Shown: positions 45,072 to 55,423, counted from the first letter of the stretch. The stretch: 64,000 nt of DNA from Solitalea canadensis DSM 3403 (GCF_000242635.2 NC_017770.1:4104669-4168668); one strand, 5' to 3'. The notes: a model not told the origin generated them from the letters alone. Numbers and translations: made by a program.

Positions 45072-46622
45072 TTGGTAAAGGAACTACTAATCAACTCAAC
45101 TCCAACCGGAGTTACCATCGCCTTATTAAAAGATAAACAACTTATAGAGCTACATCAGGAACAGCGTAATAAGAATTATGCTGTTGGCGATATTTATCTT
45201 GGCCGTATAAAAAAAATAATGCCAGGTTTAAACGCAGCTTTTGTTGATGTAGGCTATGAGAAGGATGCCTTTTTGCACTACCTCGACCTTGGGCCGCAGG
45301 TAAGATCGTTATTGAAGGTAACCAAAGATGTACGAAACGGAAATCAAACCTATCAGGATCTTCAAGGTTTTAAAGCCGAAGAGGATATTAATAAGAGTGG
45401 CAAAATTTCCGAAGTTCTCAGCAAGAATCAGTTAATTCCTGTTCAAATAGCGAAAGAACCTATTTCAACTAAAGGCCCTCGGTTAAGTTCTGACATTTCA
45501 CTTGCCGGACGCTTTGTTGTGTTGGTTCCCTTTTCCGATACAGTTTCTATCTCCAAAAAGATAAAAAGCTCTGCAGAACGCATGCGCTTAAAGAAACTGA
45601 TTGAAAGTATCAAGCCTAAAAACTTTGGCGTAATTATCCGTACGGTATCAGAAGGAAAGGGAGTTGCTGAGCTTCATGCCGATTTAAGTGAATTAGCGAG
45701 TAAATGGGAAGAATTTACACGCCGCCTAAAATCAACGGAGCCTACCCGCAAAGTTTTGGGAGAAATCGACCGTACTTCAAGCATTTTACGAGACATCTTA
45801 AATCCTGATTTCCAAAACATTATTGTTGATGATCAGGGTATTTATGAAGAGATCCGTTCTTACATTCATAACATTGCTCCGGATCAGGAGAAGATCGTAA
45901 AACTGCATAAAGGCCGTGATGTACTCTTTGAACATTATGGCATCGAAAAACAAATAAAATCTTCATTCGGCCGTACAGTAAACTTCCACGGAGGTGCTTA
46001 CCTAATTATTGAAAGCACTGAAGCCATGCATGTTATCGATGTTAACAGCGGCAACCGTAATGCCAGTGAAGATACTCAGGAAGAAAATGCATTATTAGTA
46101 AATATCGAAGCCGCAAAGGAAATTGCCCGTCAATTACGGTTGCGCGATCTTGGTGGAATTATTGTTATCGACTTTATCGATATGCATAAGCCTGCCAATC
46201 GTAAGGCTTTATACGATGCATTGCGTAGGGAAATGTCGGAAGACCGTGCTAAACACACCATCTTACCTCCAAGTAAATTTGGTTTAGTACAGATCACCCG
46301 TCAACGTGTTCGTCCTGAAATGAATATTGTAACAGTTGAAAAATGTCCAACCTGTAATGGAACAGGTGAGGTAAAAGCAACCATTACGTTAATCGACGAC
46401 GTTCAGAATAACCTTCAATATATTCTTGAAGAACAAAATGAAGATAAAATAACTCTTTGTGTTCATCCGTATATTGCTGCGTTTCTTACCAAAGGATGGT
46501 ATTCTATTCGAATGAAGTGGTTCTTCAAATATCGTAAATGGGTTAAAATCAAAGCTGTTACTTCGTACACATTGACTGAGTATCATTTCTTCAACCCAAG
46601 CGAAGAGGAAATCTCTTTTTAA
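45072..46622 (+). CDS. rng: Ribonuclease E/G family endoribonuclease
   Basis: RNA-processing and decay endonuclease. About 516 residues from a TTG at 45072 (read VKELLINSTPTGVTIAL, matching the family start). The frame is open back to another TTG at 45048. The S1 domain (about 35-130) contains YLGRIKKIMPGLNAAFVDVG with a Bacteroidota-type insertion. The DNase-I-like catalytic part has VIDVNSGNRN and IVIDFIDM carrying the metal-binding Asp residues, and the zinc-link is CPTCNGTG. The C-terminal scaffold of RNase E is absent. HU to rng order is probably conserved in the phylum. Confidence 0.94.
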   Translation: MVKELLINSTPTGVTIALLKDKQLIELHQEQRNKNYAVGDIYLGRIKKIMPGLNAAFVDVGYEKDAFLHYLDLGPQVRSLLKVTKDVRNGNQTYQDLQGFKAEEDINKSGKISEVLSKNQLIPVQIAKEPISTKGPRLSSDISLAGRFVVLVPFSDTVSISKKIKSSAERMRLKKLIESIKPKNFGVIIRTVSEGKGVAELHADLSELASKWEEFTRRLKSTEPTRKVLGEIDRTSSILRDILNPDFQNIIVDDQGIYEEIRSYIHNIAPDQEKIVKLHKGRDVLFEHYGIEKQIKSSFGRTVNFHGGAYLIIESTEAMHVIDVNSGNRNASEDTQEENALLVNIEAAKEIARQLRLRDLGGIIVIDFIDMHKPANRKALYDALRREMSEDRAKHTILPPSKFGLVQITRQRVRPEMNIVTVEKCPTCNGTGEVKATITLIDDVQNNLQYILEEQNEDKITLCVHPYIAAFLTKGWYSIRMKWFFKYRKWVKIKAVTSYTLTEYHFFNPSEEEISF

Positions 46623-46734
46623 TTTGAAAATTAGTTAATTTGAAAACCAATAAATGAAGGAGAATTATTCGCTCTTTCATTTTCATTTTTTCATACCGGT
46701 AGCTATTAGAGCATACTATTTTCAAACTAACTTC

Positions 46735-48123
46735 GTGTCAAAGCTTAAAACCACTTATTTCTGTCAGAGTTGCGGTTATCAGTCTCCCAAATGGTTGGGT
46801 AAATGCCCATCCTGTTCCGCATGGAATACATTTGTTGAAGAGATCATTGAGAAGCCGAATGCAAGTATTCCTAATTGGAAAGCTCCCACCACTACTACAA
46901 GCACTCAACGATCGCAAAAACCACAGGAGATTAATTCTATTGCTTACAATGAGCAACAACGTATTTTAACTAACGACAGCGAACTTAACCGTGTATTAGG
47001 TGGTGGAATCGTTCCCGGATCACTTGTACTGATTGGTGGGGAGCCTGGTATTGGAAAATCTACCTTAATGCTTCAGCTGGCATTAAATCTTAAAGGACAT
47101 CGTGTATTATATGTTTCTGGTGAAGAAAGTGATCAGCAAATCAAAATGCGTGCTGAAAGAATTGAAGAAAACTCTTCAAAAGGCGAATGCTTTATCCTAA
47201 CGGAAACGTCTACTCAAAATATCTTTAAGCAAATTGAGGAGTTAGAGCCCCGTATTGTTATTATCGACTCCATTCAAACTTTATATTCGGCACATATTGA
47301 GTCAACTCCGGGAAGTGTTTCGCAAGTGCGTGAATGTACGGCTGAATTACTCCGGTTTGCTAAGGAAACAGCAACTCCAGTTTTTTTAATTGGCCATATT
47401 ACAAAAGACGGTATGATTGCGGGTCCAAAAATATTGGAACACATGGTTGATACCGTTTTACAATTTGAAGGCGACCGACATTATTCCTATCGTATTTTAC
47501 GTGCTGTAAAGAATCGTTTTGGCTCCGCCTCAGAATTGGGCATTTACGAGATGCAGGGAAGCGGACTTCGTGAGGTATCCAATCCATCGGAAATATTATT
47601 ATCGCAGCGTGACGAGCCTCTAAGTGGCGTTACCGTGTCAGCAACAGTTGAAGGAGCTCGTACAATGCTGGTTGAAACCCAAGCATTGGTTAGTCATTCG
47701 GCATATGGCACTCCACAGCGCTCTGCAACTGGCTATGATACCCGTCGAATGAATATGCTGCTGGCAGTTCTTGAAAAGCGAGGTGGATTTAAACTAGGTG
47801 TTAAAGATGTATTTGTAAATATTACCGGAGGAATACGAATTGAAGACCCTGCAATTGACTTGGGTTTAGTTGCAGCCATTATTTCTTCCAATGAAGACAT
47901 TCCTGTTTCTTATAAAACCTGTTTTGCTGCAGAAGTTGGATTATCAGGGGAAATAAGAGCTGTAAACAGAATTGAGCAGCGAATTGCCGAAGCGGAGAAA
48001 TTAGGATTTGAACAAATCTTTATTTCAAAATATAATCAAAAGGCGTTAGACTTAAAACGTTTCAATATCGAAATTGTTAGTGTTGGTAAGATTGAAGAGG
48101 TTTTCAATTACTTATTCGGATAA
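46735..48123 (+). CDS. radA: DNA repair protein RadA
   Basis: RecA-like branch-migration ATPase in recombination. 462 residues from a GTG at 46735 (SKLKTTYFCQSCGYQ). An in-frame ATG at 46654 would add 27 residues unlike RadA. Zinc finger C10-x2-C13...C24-x2-C27, Walker A GGEPGIGKST, the RadA-specific KNRFG motif (RAVKNRFGSASELGIYEM) and a C-terminal Lon-protease-like domain (AVNRIEQRIAEAEKLG). Follows rng by 112 bases. Confidence 0.95.
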   Translation: MSKLKTTYFCQSCGYQSPKWLGKCPSCSAWNTFVEEIIEKPNASIPNWKAPTTTTSTQRSQKPQEINSIAYNEQQRILTNDSELNRVLGGGIVPGSLVLIGGEPGIGKSTLMLQLALNLKGHRVLYVSGEESDQQIKMRAERIEENSSKGECFILTETSTQNIFKQIEELEPRIVIIDSIQTLYSAHIESTPGSVSQVRECTAELLRFAKETATPVFLIGHITKDGMIAGPKILEHMVDTVLQFEGDRHYSYRILRAVKNRFGSASELGIYEMQGSGLREVSNPSEILLSQRDEPLSGVTVSATVEGARTMLVETQALVSHSAYGTPQRSATGYDTRRMNMLLAVLEKRGGFKLGVKDVFVNITGGIRIEDPAIDLGLVAAIISSNEDIPVSYKTCFAAEVGLSGEIRAVNRIEQRIAEAEKLGFEQIFISKYNQKALDLKRFNIEIVSVGKIEEVFNYLFG

Positions 48124-48126
48124 CAC

Positions 48127-48601
48127 ATGAAAACAGTCGCAGCAGTTTTTATTGAAAATATAAAGTTCCTTTTTTCATCGCAGAAAACATTAGGAGATAA
48201 AACATTTGCACAGCTATCTGAAGTCGAGATGCATTTTACTTCTTATCCTGATACGAACAGCATTGCTATTATTATTCAGCATATTGCTGGTAATATTGAA
48301 ATCAAGATTCATTGATTTTTTTACTACGGATGGAGAAAAACCTGATCGCGACAGGGATAGAGAATTTGAAGAATTACACTTAACTAAAATTGAGCTGCTG
48401 AAAATTTGGGAAGACGGGAGGTCAATTTTATTTGAACTGTTGGATAATCTTTCGGAAGAAGATTTGCTAAAAACTGTTCATATCCGAACCGAACCGTATA
48501 CAGTTTTAGGAGCTTTGAACAGACAAATAAATCATTACGGATACCATACAGGGCAAATTGTACAGCTAGGCAAAATGATTAGAAAGAGTAACTGGCAATA
48601 G
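48127..48601 (+). pseudogene. DUF1572 (DinB superfamily) gene with one-base frameshift
   Basis: Two overlapping frames together encode a DUF1572 protein. The first reads MKTVAAVFIENIKFLF to IIIQHIAGN, and the second continues KSRFIDFFTTDGEKP to the end (LNRQINHYGYHTGQIVQLGK). An extra T at 48296-48297 breaks the frame; without it the protein has 157 residues. The His residues expected in this metal-binding fold (QHIAGN, INHYGYHTGQ) are intact. Either a recent mutation or a sequencing error. It is 3 bases after radA. Confidence 0.85.
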
Positions 48602-48787
48602 CTAAGCATTCCTAAAAATCAATCTCAAGCGTACAATGATGAAAAAAAATTAAATGCCTCATTTCATTATTATTTATAGTTACTCTTTTAAACCTTTGCG
48701 ATTGTTATTTATCTAATAATGAGTGCGTATATGTACGTAAAATAATATTGTTACAACGAATTAATATGTAGTTGATATAAAAAGAGA

Positions 48788-48795
48788 TACATTTG
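48788..48795 (+). promoter_or_regulatory. -7 box of the small membrane protein gene
   Basis: TACATTTG 21 bases before the ATG at 48817. Confidence 0.45.
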
Positions 48796-48816
48796 TAATA
48801 TAAAGTAGCTAAGCCT

Positions 48817-49125
48817 ATGAACTATAATTTAGACTCTCAACTAACAAAAGAAGTAAAAAGTAAAGCGCAGGAAGAAAAAATACCTACGGTATCTCGCCTT
48901 TCTAAAACATACGCTTATGAAATTACTGAAGAAGACATCGCTGAACAATCTGAATCAAAAATATTCAGAAAAGAAATTTTGTTACCATTATCATTAATGA
49001 TTATCACACTGATTGTTGGTAGTTATACCGGTATATCTATTCCTGAACTTATCATGATTGGGATTGGCTGTGTATGGTACATAATCTCTTGCTATAAGGT
49101 CTTCAGAGAAGATGAGAAGAATTAA
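48817..49125 (+). CDS. Small hypothetical membrane protein
   Basis: 102 residues that I cannot assign to a family. The N-terminal half is charged (KEVKSKAQEEK, EITEEDIAEQSESK). The C-terminal half has two transmembrane helices (LPLSLMIITLIVGSYTG and IPELIMIGIGCVWYIISCY) ending in a charged tail. It has its own -7 box and a following terminator, which support a real gene. Function unknown. Confidence 0.75.
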   Translation: MNYNLDSQLTKEVKSKAQEEKIPTVSRLSKTYAYEITEEDIAEQSESKIFRKEILLPLSLMIITLIVGSYTGISIPELIMIGIGCVWYIISCYKVFREDEKN

Positions 49126-49157
49126 TCTTTAATTTTTATATTTTGAGCAAAAAGTAA

Positions 49158-49188
49158 CAGGCCGGCAATATAATTGTCGGCCTGCTTC
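49158..49188. terminator. Bidirectional terminator
   Basis: Arms 49158-49168 and 49174-49184 (CAGGCCG/CGGCCTG core, one wobble) between converging genes, with a T-rich plus-strand tail. Confidence 0.75.
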
Positions 49189-49213
49189 TTTTATACAAAG
49201 TTGATACGAGTAC

Positions 49214-51109
49214 TTAATTTAACGATCTGAAGTTCTCATCATTCAGGATATTCTTCCCTTCGGCTGTATATAAAGCCTCTATACGATTTTGATAATGATC
49301 GGTTATTTTACCCCTCACCATTTTAAGTGTACTGTTAAGGAAGTGATTCTGCTCTGTAAAGCCTTCCGGTAAAATAGCAAAAGTGGCCGGCAACCATCGC
49401 TCCGGAAATATTCCGGCAAATTTACCCTGACTTTTATATTCGTTTACTTCGGCCTGTAGCATTTTAATTGCTTCTTTTTTACCTTCTTCTGATTCCCAAT
49501 TCAGCCCTTTTTGACGCAAATATGATTTTAACGATTCCTTATTGGGCACAAGCAAGGCTGTTGTATAGGCATCCTGATTATTATGCAACATCACCTGATC
49601 AATAAACTTTGAGTTTTCAACCAACGATTCCTCAATACCTTCCGGACTATATTTTTCTCCGTCACTTCCAATCAGCAAACTTTTAAACCTGCCTAATACA
49701 TATAAAAAGCCATCGCTATCCATATAGCCCAAGTCGCCGGTATGAAGCCATCCATTTTTAATTGTATCAGCAGTGGCTGTTTCATTCTTCCAATAACCCA
49801 TCATTACATTTTCACCTTTGATAACAATCTCTCCTTTTTGTCCGACAGGAAGGGAATTACCTTGCTCATCACATATTTTTAACTCCATTGGCTTAACTAG
49901 ATAACCAGAAGAGCCTAGTTTATGCTTCTTAAGCGAGTTAGAAGAAATGATCGGCGTAGCTTCCGACAACCCATAACCCTGAAACATTGGCACGCCTATA
50001 GCGTAGAAAAAGCGCTGTAAATCGATATCAAGCAAAGCACCTCCTCCGATAAAGAAACTTAATTCTCCACCAAATGCGTTACGCACTTTCGAGAACAAAA
50101 TCTTATCATAAAATGCCAACAAAGGCTTGTACACAATACTAGCTCCTTGTCCTTTGTTGAAACCTTCACGGTTATAAGCGTAAGCAATTTTTAAAGCGTG
50201 ATTAAACAATTTTTCGGTTATTCCGCCCTTCTGCTTAATTGCACTTTCAATATTCTTTTTAAAATTTTTGGCCAATGCCGGAACGCTCAACAACAAATTC
50301 GGCTTAATTTCCTGCATATTCACAGGGATATTCTTAAGCGTATCCATCGCGTTCTTACCCGGATCAACAGTCGCCACGCTTGCACCCGAAGCCATAAAAC
50401 TGTAAAAACCTGCCACGTGTGCAAAACAATGATCTAAAGGAAGGATAATCAGCGTTTTCCAGTTAGCAGGAATATTCATCAGGCTTAGTGCCTGCTCAAC
50501 ATTGGAAGTATAATTTCTATGAGAAAGAATGATTCCCTTTGGGTCTGCCGTTGTCCCTGACGTATAGCTGATATTTGCATAGTCATTTCCCTTAATCGAT
50601 TTGAAGCGCGATTCAAATTCAGGCATTCGTTCTGCAAGAAATTCTTCACCACGTTTATTTATTTCTCCTATATGAATTTCCTTGGATTGATAATTATCAA
50701 GCTCATCAAAAACAATTACATTTTTAACATTAGGTAAGTTCTCGATGATGGCGCGGATTTTAGGGAGATTACGCGCCGACACCATAATGTACTTCGCATC
50801 AGAATGCTGAATACGGAAGATCAGATCATTGCTTTCTTCCAGTTTTACTGATAATGGTACATTTACGGCACCTGTGTATAAAATACCAAGTTCACCAACT
50901 ATCCATGCATTACGACCCTCTGCAAGAAACGCAACCTTATCATTTTTTTCAACGCCAACAGCTATCAGTCCGGCAGCCAAATGATATACCTGCTCGCGAG
51001 TTTGCATGTAAGAAAGTGCTACATACTCTCCCTCTTTCTTTTCCCACAAAAAAGGATTATTACTGTATCTATTTACACTTTCTTCAAATAAATCGATGAT
51101 CGTTTTCAT
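49214..51109 (-). CDS. Long-chain fatty acid--CoA ligase (AMP-forming)
   Basis: Activates fatty acids to acyl-CoA through an acyl-AMP. 631 residues, FadD15-like. The AMP-binding P-loop is YTSGTTADPKG (about 186-196), with the GYGLSEATPIIS region (about 385) and the GWLHTGDLGYMDSDGFLYVLGR hinge (about 455-476). It has no membrane segments. Stand-alone unit. It may supply the beta-oxidation step catalysed by enzymes such as the acyl-CoA dehydrogenase at 9-10 kb; this link is inference. Confidence 0.93.
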   Translation of the reverse strand: MKTIIDLFEESVNRYSNNPFLWEKKEGEYVALSYMQTREQVYHLAAGLIAVGVEKNDKVAFLAEGRNAWIVGELGILYTGAVNVPLSVKLEESNDLIFRIQHSDAKYIMVSARNLPKIRAIIENLPNVKNVIVFDELDNYQSKEIHIGEINKRGEEFLAERMPEFESRFKSIKGNDYANISYTSGTTADPKGIILSHRNYTSNVEQALSLMNIPANWKTLIILPLDHCFAHVAGFYSFMASGASVATVDPGKNAMDTLKNIPVNMQEIKPNLLLSVPALAKNFKKNIESAIKQKGGITEKLFNHALKIAYAYNREGFNKGQGASIVYKPLLAFYDKILFSKVRNAFGGELSFFIGGGALLDIDLQRFFYAIGVPMFQGYGLSEATPIISSNSLKKHKLGSSGYLVKPMELKICDEQGNSLPVGQKGEIVIKGENVMMGYWKNETATADTIKNGWLHTGDLGYMDSDGFLYVLGRFKSLLIGSDGEKYSPEGIEESLVENSKFIDQVMLHNNQDAYTTALLVPNKESLKSYLRQKGLNWESEEGKKEAIKMLQAEVNEYKSQGKFAGIFPERWLPATFAILPEGFTEQNHFLNSTLKMVRGKITDHYQNRIEALYTAEGKNILNDENFRSLN

Positions 51110-51189
51110 AACTTTTCCACAAAAAAGACCGCAAAATAAAACTTCTTTACTGAAATCAGTAAATTAAGGGTACAAAAAATCCGAATGCT

Positions 51190-51765
51190 ATGAATGGAAG
51201 CGAAAGCCTTTATCTAATAGCACTCCTACCGGATGCTACAGTTACCCAGGAAGTAAATGAATTAAAGGTATTATTTGCTGAGAATTTTAATACCCGAAAA
51301 GGCCAGCACATAATTCCTCATATCACCTTACAGCCACCCTTTGGAATGACGCATGAAGCAATGAGCCAGTTGATTAATAATTTAATACAGTTTTCTGAAG
51401 AAGAACAGCCGTTACAAATTCAATTGGATGGTTTTGGTTATTTTCTGAATCCACGAAGTGATGTGATTTTTATAAAACCAGTACATAATCCTTTGTTACA
51501 AAGATTTCACAGGCATTTGATGTGCTTTCTACGAAAGAATGGATTTTCTGTTAGTGATACTTCGAAACGGTTTAATCCACATATTACAATTGCATACAGA
51601 GATCTAAAACGAGAAGAAACATTGAAAGCTTGGCCGCTTTTAGAAAACCAACCGTATTTAAGAGAGTTCGATGTTAATGAGTTTTATCTATTAAAACATA
51701 ATGGGAAAACATGGCAAAAATATGCTTCATTTCCTTTAAGCAATATCAGTCTTTTAATTAATTAA
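51190..51765 (+). CDS. 2'-5' RNA ligase / cyclic phosphodiesterase family protein
   Basis: 191 residues of the 2H phosphoesterase superfamily. The two HxT motifs are H44-I-T46 (IIPHITLQPPF) and H131-I-T133 (FNPHITIAYR). Members hydrolyse 2',3'-cyclic phosphates or ligate RNA ends; the biological substrate is unclear. Divergent from the acyl-CoA ligase gene. Confidence 0.88.
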   Translation: MNGSESLYLIALLPDATVTQEVNELKVLFAENFNTRKGQHIIPHITLQPPFGMTHEAMSQLINNLIQFSEEEQPLQIQLDGFGYFLNPRSDVIFIKPVHNPLLQRFHRHLMCFLRKNGFSVSDTSKRFNPHITIAYRDLKREETLKAWPLLENQPYLREFDVNEFYLLKHNGKTWQKYASFPLSNISLLIN

Positions 51766-51767
51766 AA

Positions 51768-51805
51768 AATGCCATTCCCATAAAGTCAGGAACAGCATTT
51801 TTCAC
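51768..51805. terminator. Probable bidirectional terminator
   Basis: Imperfect stem with AAAAATGC/GCATTTTT ends and an inner TTCC/GGAA pairing, between converging genes. Confidence 0.55.
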
Positions 51806-51826
51806 TATTATAGAGAACAAGATTGA

Positions 51827-52408
51827 TTATTGACTTTTCTTTTCTTCTTCAATAATATTTTTAGCCTTGTCTTTGTGTAAATAAATCTGGAAACCCACAT
51901 TTAAACTTACTTGATTGGTAGTTGTAGAGCTACCAAAACCAAGAGTGAGATCATATTTTAATAAACCTTCCAAGCCAATATTTGGCGTAATGAAATAAGC
52001 AAGGCCTGGACCAAAACCTAGCCCTAAACCATTAGTATTATCTCCGGCAGCATTTACACCCTGAATACCTGCATTTGCTTCTAAAAACCAGGTGCTCCTT
52101 TTAGAGAACTCAATACTTGGGTCGTCAAAATACTTACGTCCAAAAGCGCCAACGCTCCAGGTAAAGAAGTTTTCATCATTAGCATGTGTATAATCGAAAC
52201 TTACATTAGGACCAACCGCCAGATTATCCTGAATAAAGAAACCAACCATAGGAGTAATGCCAAATGTAAATGAACTGCTACCGCTTTGGAATACGCCGCC
52301 AATATTGGCCAGCTGAGCCCCAATGAGCAAATTGCCCCGTTGGGTTTGTGCTTTAACAGTAATCGTTACTGCTAATAGCAAAATCAAAAGTGTAGAGAGC
52401 TTTTTCAT
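51827..52408 (-). CDS. Outer membrane beta-barrel protein
   Basis: 193 residues with a signal peptide (cleavage near VKA-QTQ). The mature part alternates amphipathic strands (GNLLIGAQLANIGG, FGITPMVGFFIQDNLAVGPNVSF, LGLGFGPGLAYFITPNIGLEG, VSLNVGFQIYL), as in porin-family small barrels of about eight strands. A short Lys/Glu-rich tail follows the last strand. Function unknown. Confidence 0.87.
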   Translation of the reverse strand: MKKLSTLLILLLAVTITVKAQTQRGNLLIGAQLANIGGVFQSGSSSFTFGITPMVGFFIQDNLAVGPNVSFDYTHANDENFFTWSVGAFGRKYFDDPSIEFSKRSTWFLEANAGIQGVNAAGDNTNGLGLGFGPGLAYFITPNIGLEGLLKYDLTLGFGSSTTTNQVSLNVGFQIYLHKDKAKNIIEEEKKSQ

Positions 52409-52527
52409 AAAGAATAATTTAAATAGAGTGCTTAAGTTTTTTGCAAAATTTAGATGATACCTCTAATTTAAATAAGTTTCTTTAGATAACAAAGACTAAA
52501 TACTGTGTTTCAATTTCTTAAATAAAG

Positions 52528-52562
52528 AAAAACTCCCATTTGAAATTTTCAAATGGGAGTTT
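52528..52562 (-). terminator. Intrinsic terminator after carB
   Basis: Arms 52530-52542 and 52550-52562 (CTCCCATTTG core) pair perfectly, with a T-rich tail on the minus strand. Confidence 0.85.
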
Positions 52563-52583
52563 CATATTGTTCCTGACTAATTA

Positions 52584-55397
52584 TTATTTAGAAAGATACA
52601 TTGATTTTTCTTTTACAAGATGACGGAAATAAGGATCTTCCAGATCTTTGATAAAGCGAATTGCTTCACCAGTAGATTTCATTTCAGGTCCTAGTTCTTT
52701 ATTCACCTCAGGGAATTTATCGAATGAGAATACCGGCTCTTTAATTGCGTAACCTTTTAACTTCTCTTCAATTGTAAAGTCCTTTAATTTATTAACTCCC
52801 AGCATCACTTTAGTTGCAATGTTGATATAAGGAACATCATATGCTTTCGCAATGAACGGAACTGTACGTGAAGCACGAGGATTTGCCTCAATTACATATA
52901 CATTCTCATCTTTAATTGCGAACTGAATATTTAACAAACCTCTTACATTCAGCGCTTTTGCAAGCTTAATGGTGTACTCTTTCATCTTATTCTGAACGTT
53001 TTCAGATAAACTGAACGGAGGCAATACTGCGCTTGAATCACCAGAGTGAATACCTGCAGGCTCAATATGTTCCATCAAACCAACAATGTGCACATCTTCC
53101 CCATCACAGATTGAATCTGACTCAGATTCTTCAGCACGATCAAGGAAGTGGTCGATCAGGATTTTGTTATCCGGCATATGGCGCAATAATTTTACTACAG
53201 CGCGTTCTAATTCTTCATCATTGATTACGATCTCCATACCTTGTCCGCCTAATACATAACTAGGACGAACCAATACAGGATAGCCAACTTCACTTGCAAC
53301 TTTAATTGCTTCGTCAGCAGAGTGTGCAACTCCATATCTCGGATAAGGAATATCAAGATCTTTTAACAAGTCAGAGAAACGACCGCGATCTTCAGCAACG
53401 TCCATATCAGGGAATGTAGTTCCGATGATCTTAATGTTGTTTTTATGTAACAACTCAGCCATTTTTAAGGCCGTTTGACCACCTAACTGAACAATTACAC
53501 CTTCTGGCTTCTCTAAGTCGATGATCTCACGAACGTGCTCCCAGAAAACTGGTTCAAAGTATAACTTATCAGCCATGTTAAAGTCGGTAGAAACAGTTTC
53601 AGGGTTACAGTTAACCATGATTGATTCATACCCTGCTTCTTTTGCAGCCAATAAACCATGAACACAAGAATAATCGAACTCAATACCTTGTCCGATACGG
53701 TTTGGACCAGAGCCTAACACAATGATCTTTTTCTTATCAGAAGGAATTGATTCATTCTCTCCTTCGTAAGTAGAATAGTAATATGGCGTTTGCGCCGGGA
53801 ACTCAGCAGCACAGGTGTCTACCATTTTGTAAACTCTGCGGATACCTAATTCTTTACGTTTATAGTAAATAGCATCTTCATCAACTCCTAACAAATACGC
53901 TAACTGTAAATCAGAGTACCCTTTTTGTTTGGCAGTGATTAACAAATCTTTTGGAAGATTCGCTAATGAATAGCGCTTGATTTCTAACTCTAAATGAACC
54001 AGATCCTGAATCTGCATCAAGAACCAACGATCTATTTTGGTTGCTTTTTGTACCGATGAAACTGGAACGCCTAACGCTAATGCATCTTTAATGTGGAACA
54101 AACGATCCCAACTTGGATGCTCAAGGCTATCCATAATCTTGTCAAGATCTTTCAGTTGTTTTCCATCAGCACCTAAACCGTTACGACTGATCTCTAATGA
54201 CTGACAAGCTTTTTGAAGTGCTTCGGTAAAGCTGCGACCAATTGCCATTACCTCACCTACCGACTTCATCTGTAAGCCTAACTCTTTATTTGCACCTTTG
54301 AATTTCTGAAAATTGAAACGTGGGACTTTAACGATCACATAGTCAAGTGATGGTTCAAAGTATGCAGAAGTAGTTTTTGTAATTTGATTTTCGATCTCAT
54401 CCAAATTGTAACCAATTGCCAATTTAGCGGCAATTTTAGCAATTGGATAACCAGTTGCTTTAGAAGCTAATGCCGATGAACGAGATACACGAGGGTTAAT
54501 TTCAATCGCGATGATCGACTCATCGTCAGGACTTACTGAGAACTGTACGTTACAGCCACCAGCGAACGTTCCGATAGCACGCATCATTTTGATTGCCTGG
54601 TTACGCATATCCTGGTAGCAACGGTCTGACAGTGTCATTGCCGGAGCAACAGTAATTGAGTCTCCGGTATGGATACCCATTGGGTCGAAGTTTTCGATCG
54701 AACAGATAATGATCACGTTATCATTGCTGTCGCGAAGTAACTCTAATTCGTATTCTTTCCAGCCTATTACCGCTTTCTCTACCAACACTTCATGAGTTGG
54801 AGAAGCTTGTAAACCACGATTTAACGCTGAGTCAAAATCCTCTTTTTTATGGACGAAACCACCACCTGAACCACCAAGCGTATAAGAAGGACGTATTACT
54901 AGTGGAAAACCGATTTCCTGAGCTGCCTCTTTACCTTCAAGGAAAGAGTTAGCAATTTTTGAAGGGGCTACTCCCACTCCAATATCAATCATTAATTGGC
55001 GGAACTCTTCACGGTTTTCTGTTTTCTCGATTGCGGCAACATCCACACCGATAACTTTAACACCGTATTTAGCCCAAATTCCACGTTCTTCAGCCTCTTT
55101 TGCAAGGTTAAGCGCGGTTTGTCCACCCATGGTAGGTAACACAGCGTCAATTTTTTGTTCTTGCAAAATCTGTTCGATACTCTCACAATTAAGCGGCAGC
55201 AGGTACACATGATCAGCAATAACCTTATCGGTCATAATGGTAGCCGGATTCGAATTAATAATCGAAACCGAAATACCTTCTTCTTTTAACGATAAAGCTG
55301 CTTGAGAGCCTGAATAATCGAATTCACATGCCTGGCCGATAATAATTGGGCCAGAACCGATGATGAGGACTGATTTGATACTTTCGTTTCTTGGCAT
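52584..55397 (-). CDS. carB: Carbamoyl-phosphate synthase large subunit, short form
   Basis: Makes carbamoyl phosphate for pyrimidine and arginine synthesis. 937 residues against about 1,073 in E. coli. The first carboxy-phosphate half (SVLIIGSGPIIIGQACEFDYSG, RPSYTLGGSGGGFV) and the second carbamate half (KIIVLGSGPNRIGQGIEFDYS, RPSYVLGGQGMEIV) are complete. The protein ends right after the second ATP-grasp half, so the C-terminal MGS-like allosteric domain is missing, as I recall for other Bacteroidota CarB proteins. Transcribed alone from a TACCTTTG promoter; carA is not in the window. Confidence 0.96.
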   Translation of the reverse strand: MPRNESIKSVLIIGSGPIIIGQACEFDYSGSQAALSLKEEGISVSIINSNPATIMTDKVIADHVYLLPLNCESIEQILQEQKIDAVLPTMGGQTALNLAKEAEERGIWAKYGVKVIGVDVAAIEKTENREEFRQLMIDIGVGVAPSKIANSFLEGKEAAQEIGFPLVIRPSYTLGGSGGGFVHKKEDFDSALNRGLQASPTHEVLVEKAVIGWKEYELELLRDSNDNVIIICSIENFDPMGIHTGDSITVAPAMTLSDRCYQDMRNQAIKMMRAIGTFAGGCNVQFSVSPDDESIIAIEINPRVSRSSALASKATGYPIAKIAAKLAIGYNLDEIENQITKTTSAYFEPSLDYVIVKVPRFNFQKFKGANKELGLQMKSVGEVMAIGRSFTEALQKACQSLEISRNGLGADGKQLKDLDKIMDSLEHPSWDRLFHIKDALALGVPVSSVQKATKIDRWFLMQIQDLVHLELEIKRYSLANLPKDLLITAKQKGYSDLQLAYLLGVDEDAIYYKRKELGIRRVYKMVDTCAAEFPAQTPYYYSTYEGENESIPSDKKKIIVLGSGPNRIGQGIEFDYSCVHGLLAAKEAGYESIMVNCNPETVSTDFNMADKLYFEPVFWEHVREIIDLEKPEGVIVQLGGQTALKMAELLHKNNIKIIGTTFPDMDVAEDRGRFSDLLKDLDIPYPRYGVAHSADEAIKVASEVGYPVLVRPSYVLGGQGMEIVINDEELERAVVKLLRHMPDNKILIDHFLDRAEESESDSICDGEDVHIVGLMEHIEPAGIHSGDSSAVLPPFSLSENVQNKMKEYTIKLAKALNVRGLLNIQFAIKDENVYVIEANPRASRTVPFIAKAYDVPYINIATKVMLGVNKLKDFTIEEKLKGYAIKEPVFSFDKFPEVNKELGPEMKSTGEAIRFIKDLEDPYFRHLVKEKSMYLSK

Positions 55398-55423
55398 TCT
55401 ATGAAGGGAGTCTAAAAATTGTG

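Noticed and set aside
52584-55397. Truncated or broken carB
   Set aside because: The missing C-terminal allosteric domain is, from memory, normal for Bacteroidota CarB. Both ATP-grasp halves are intact.
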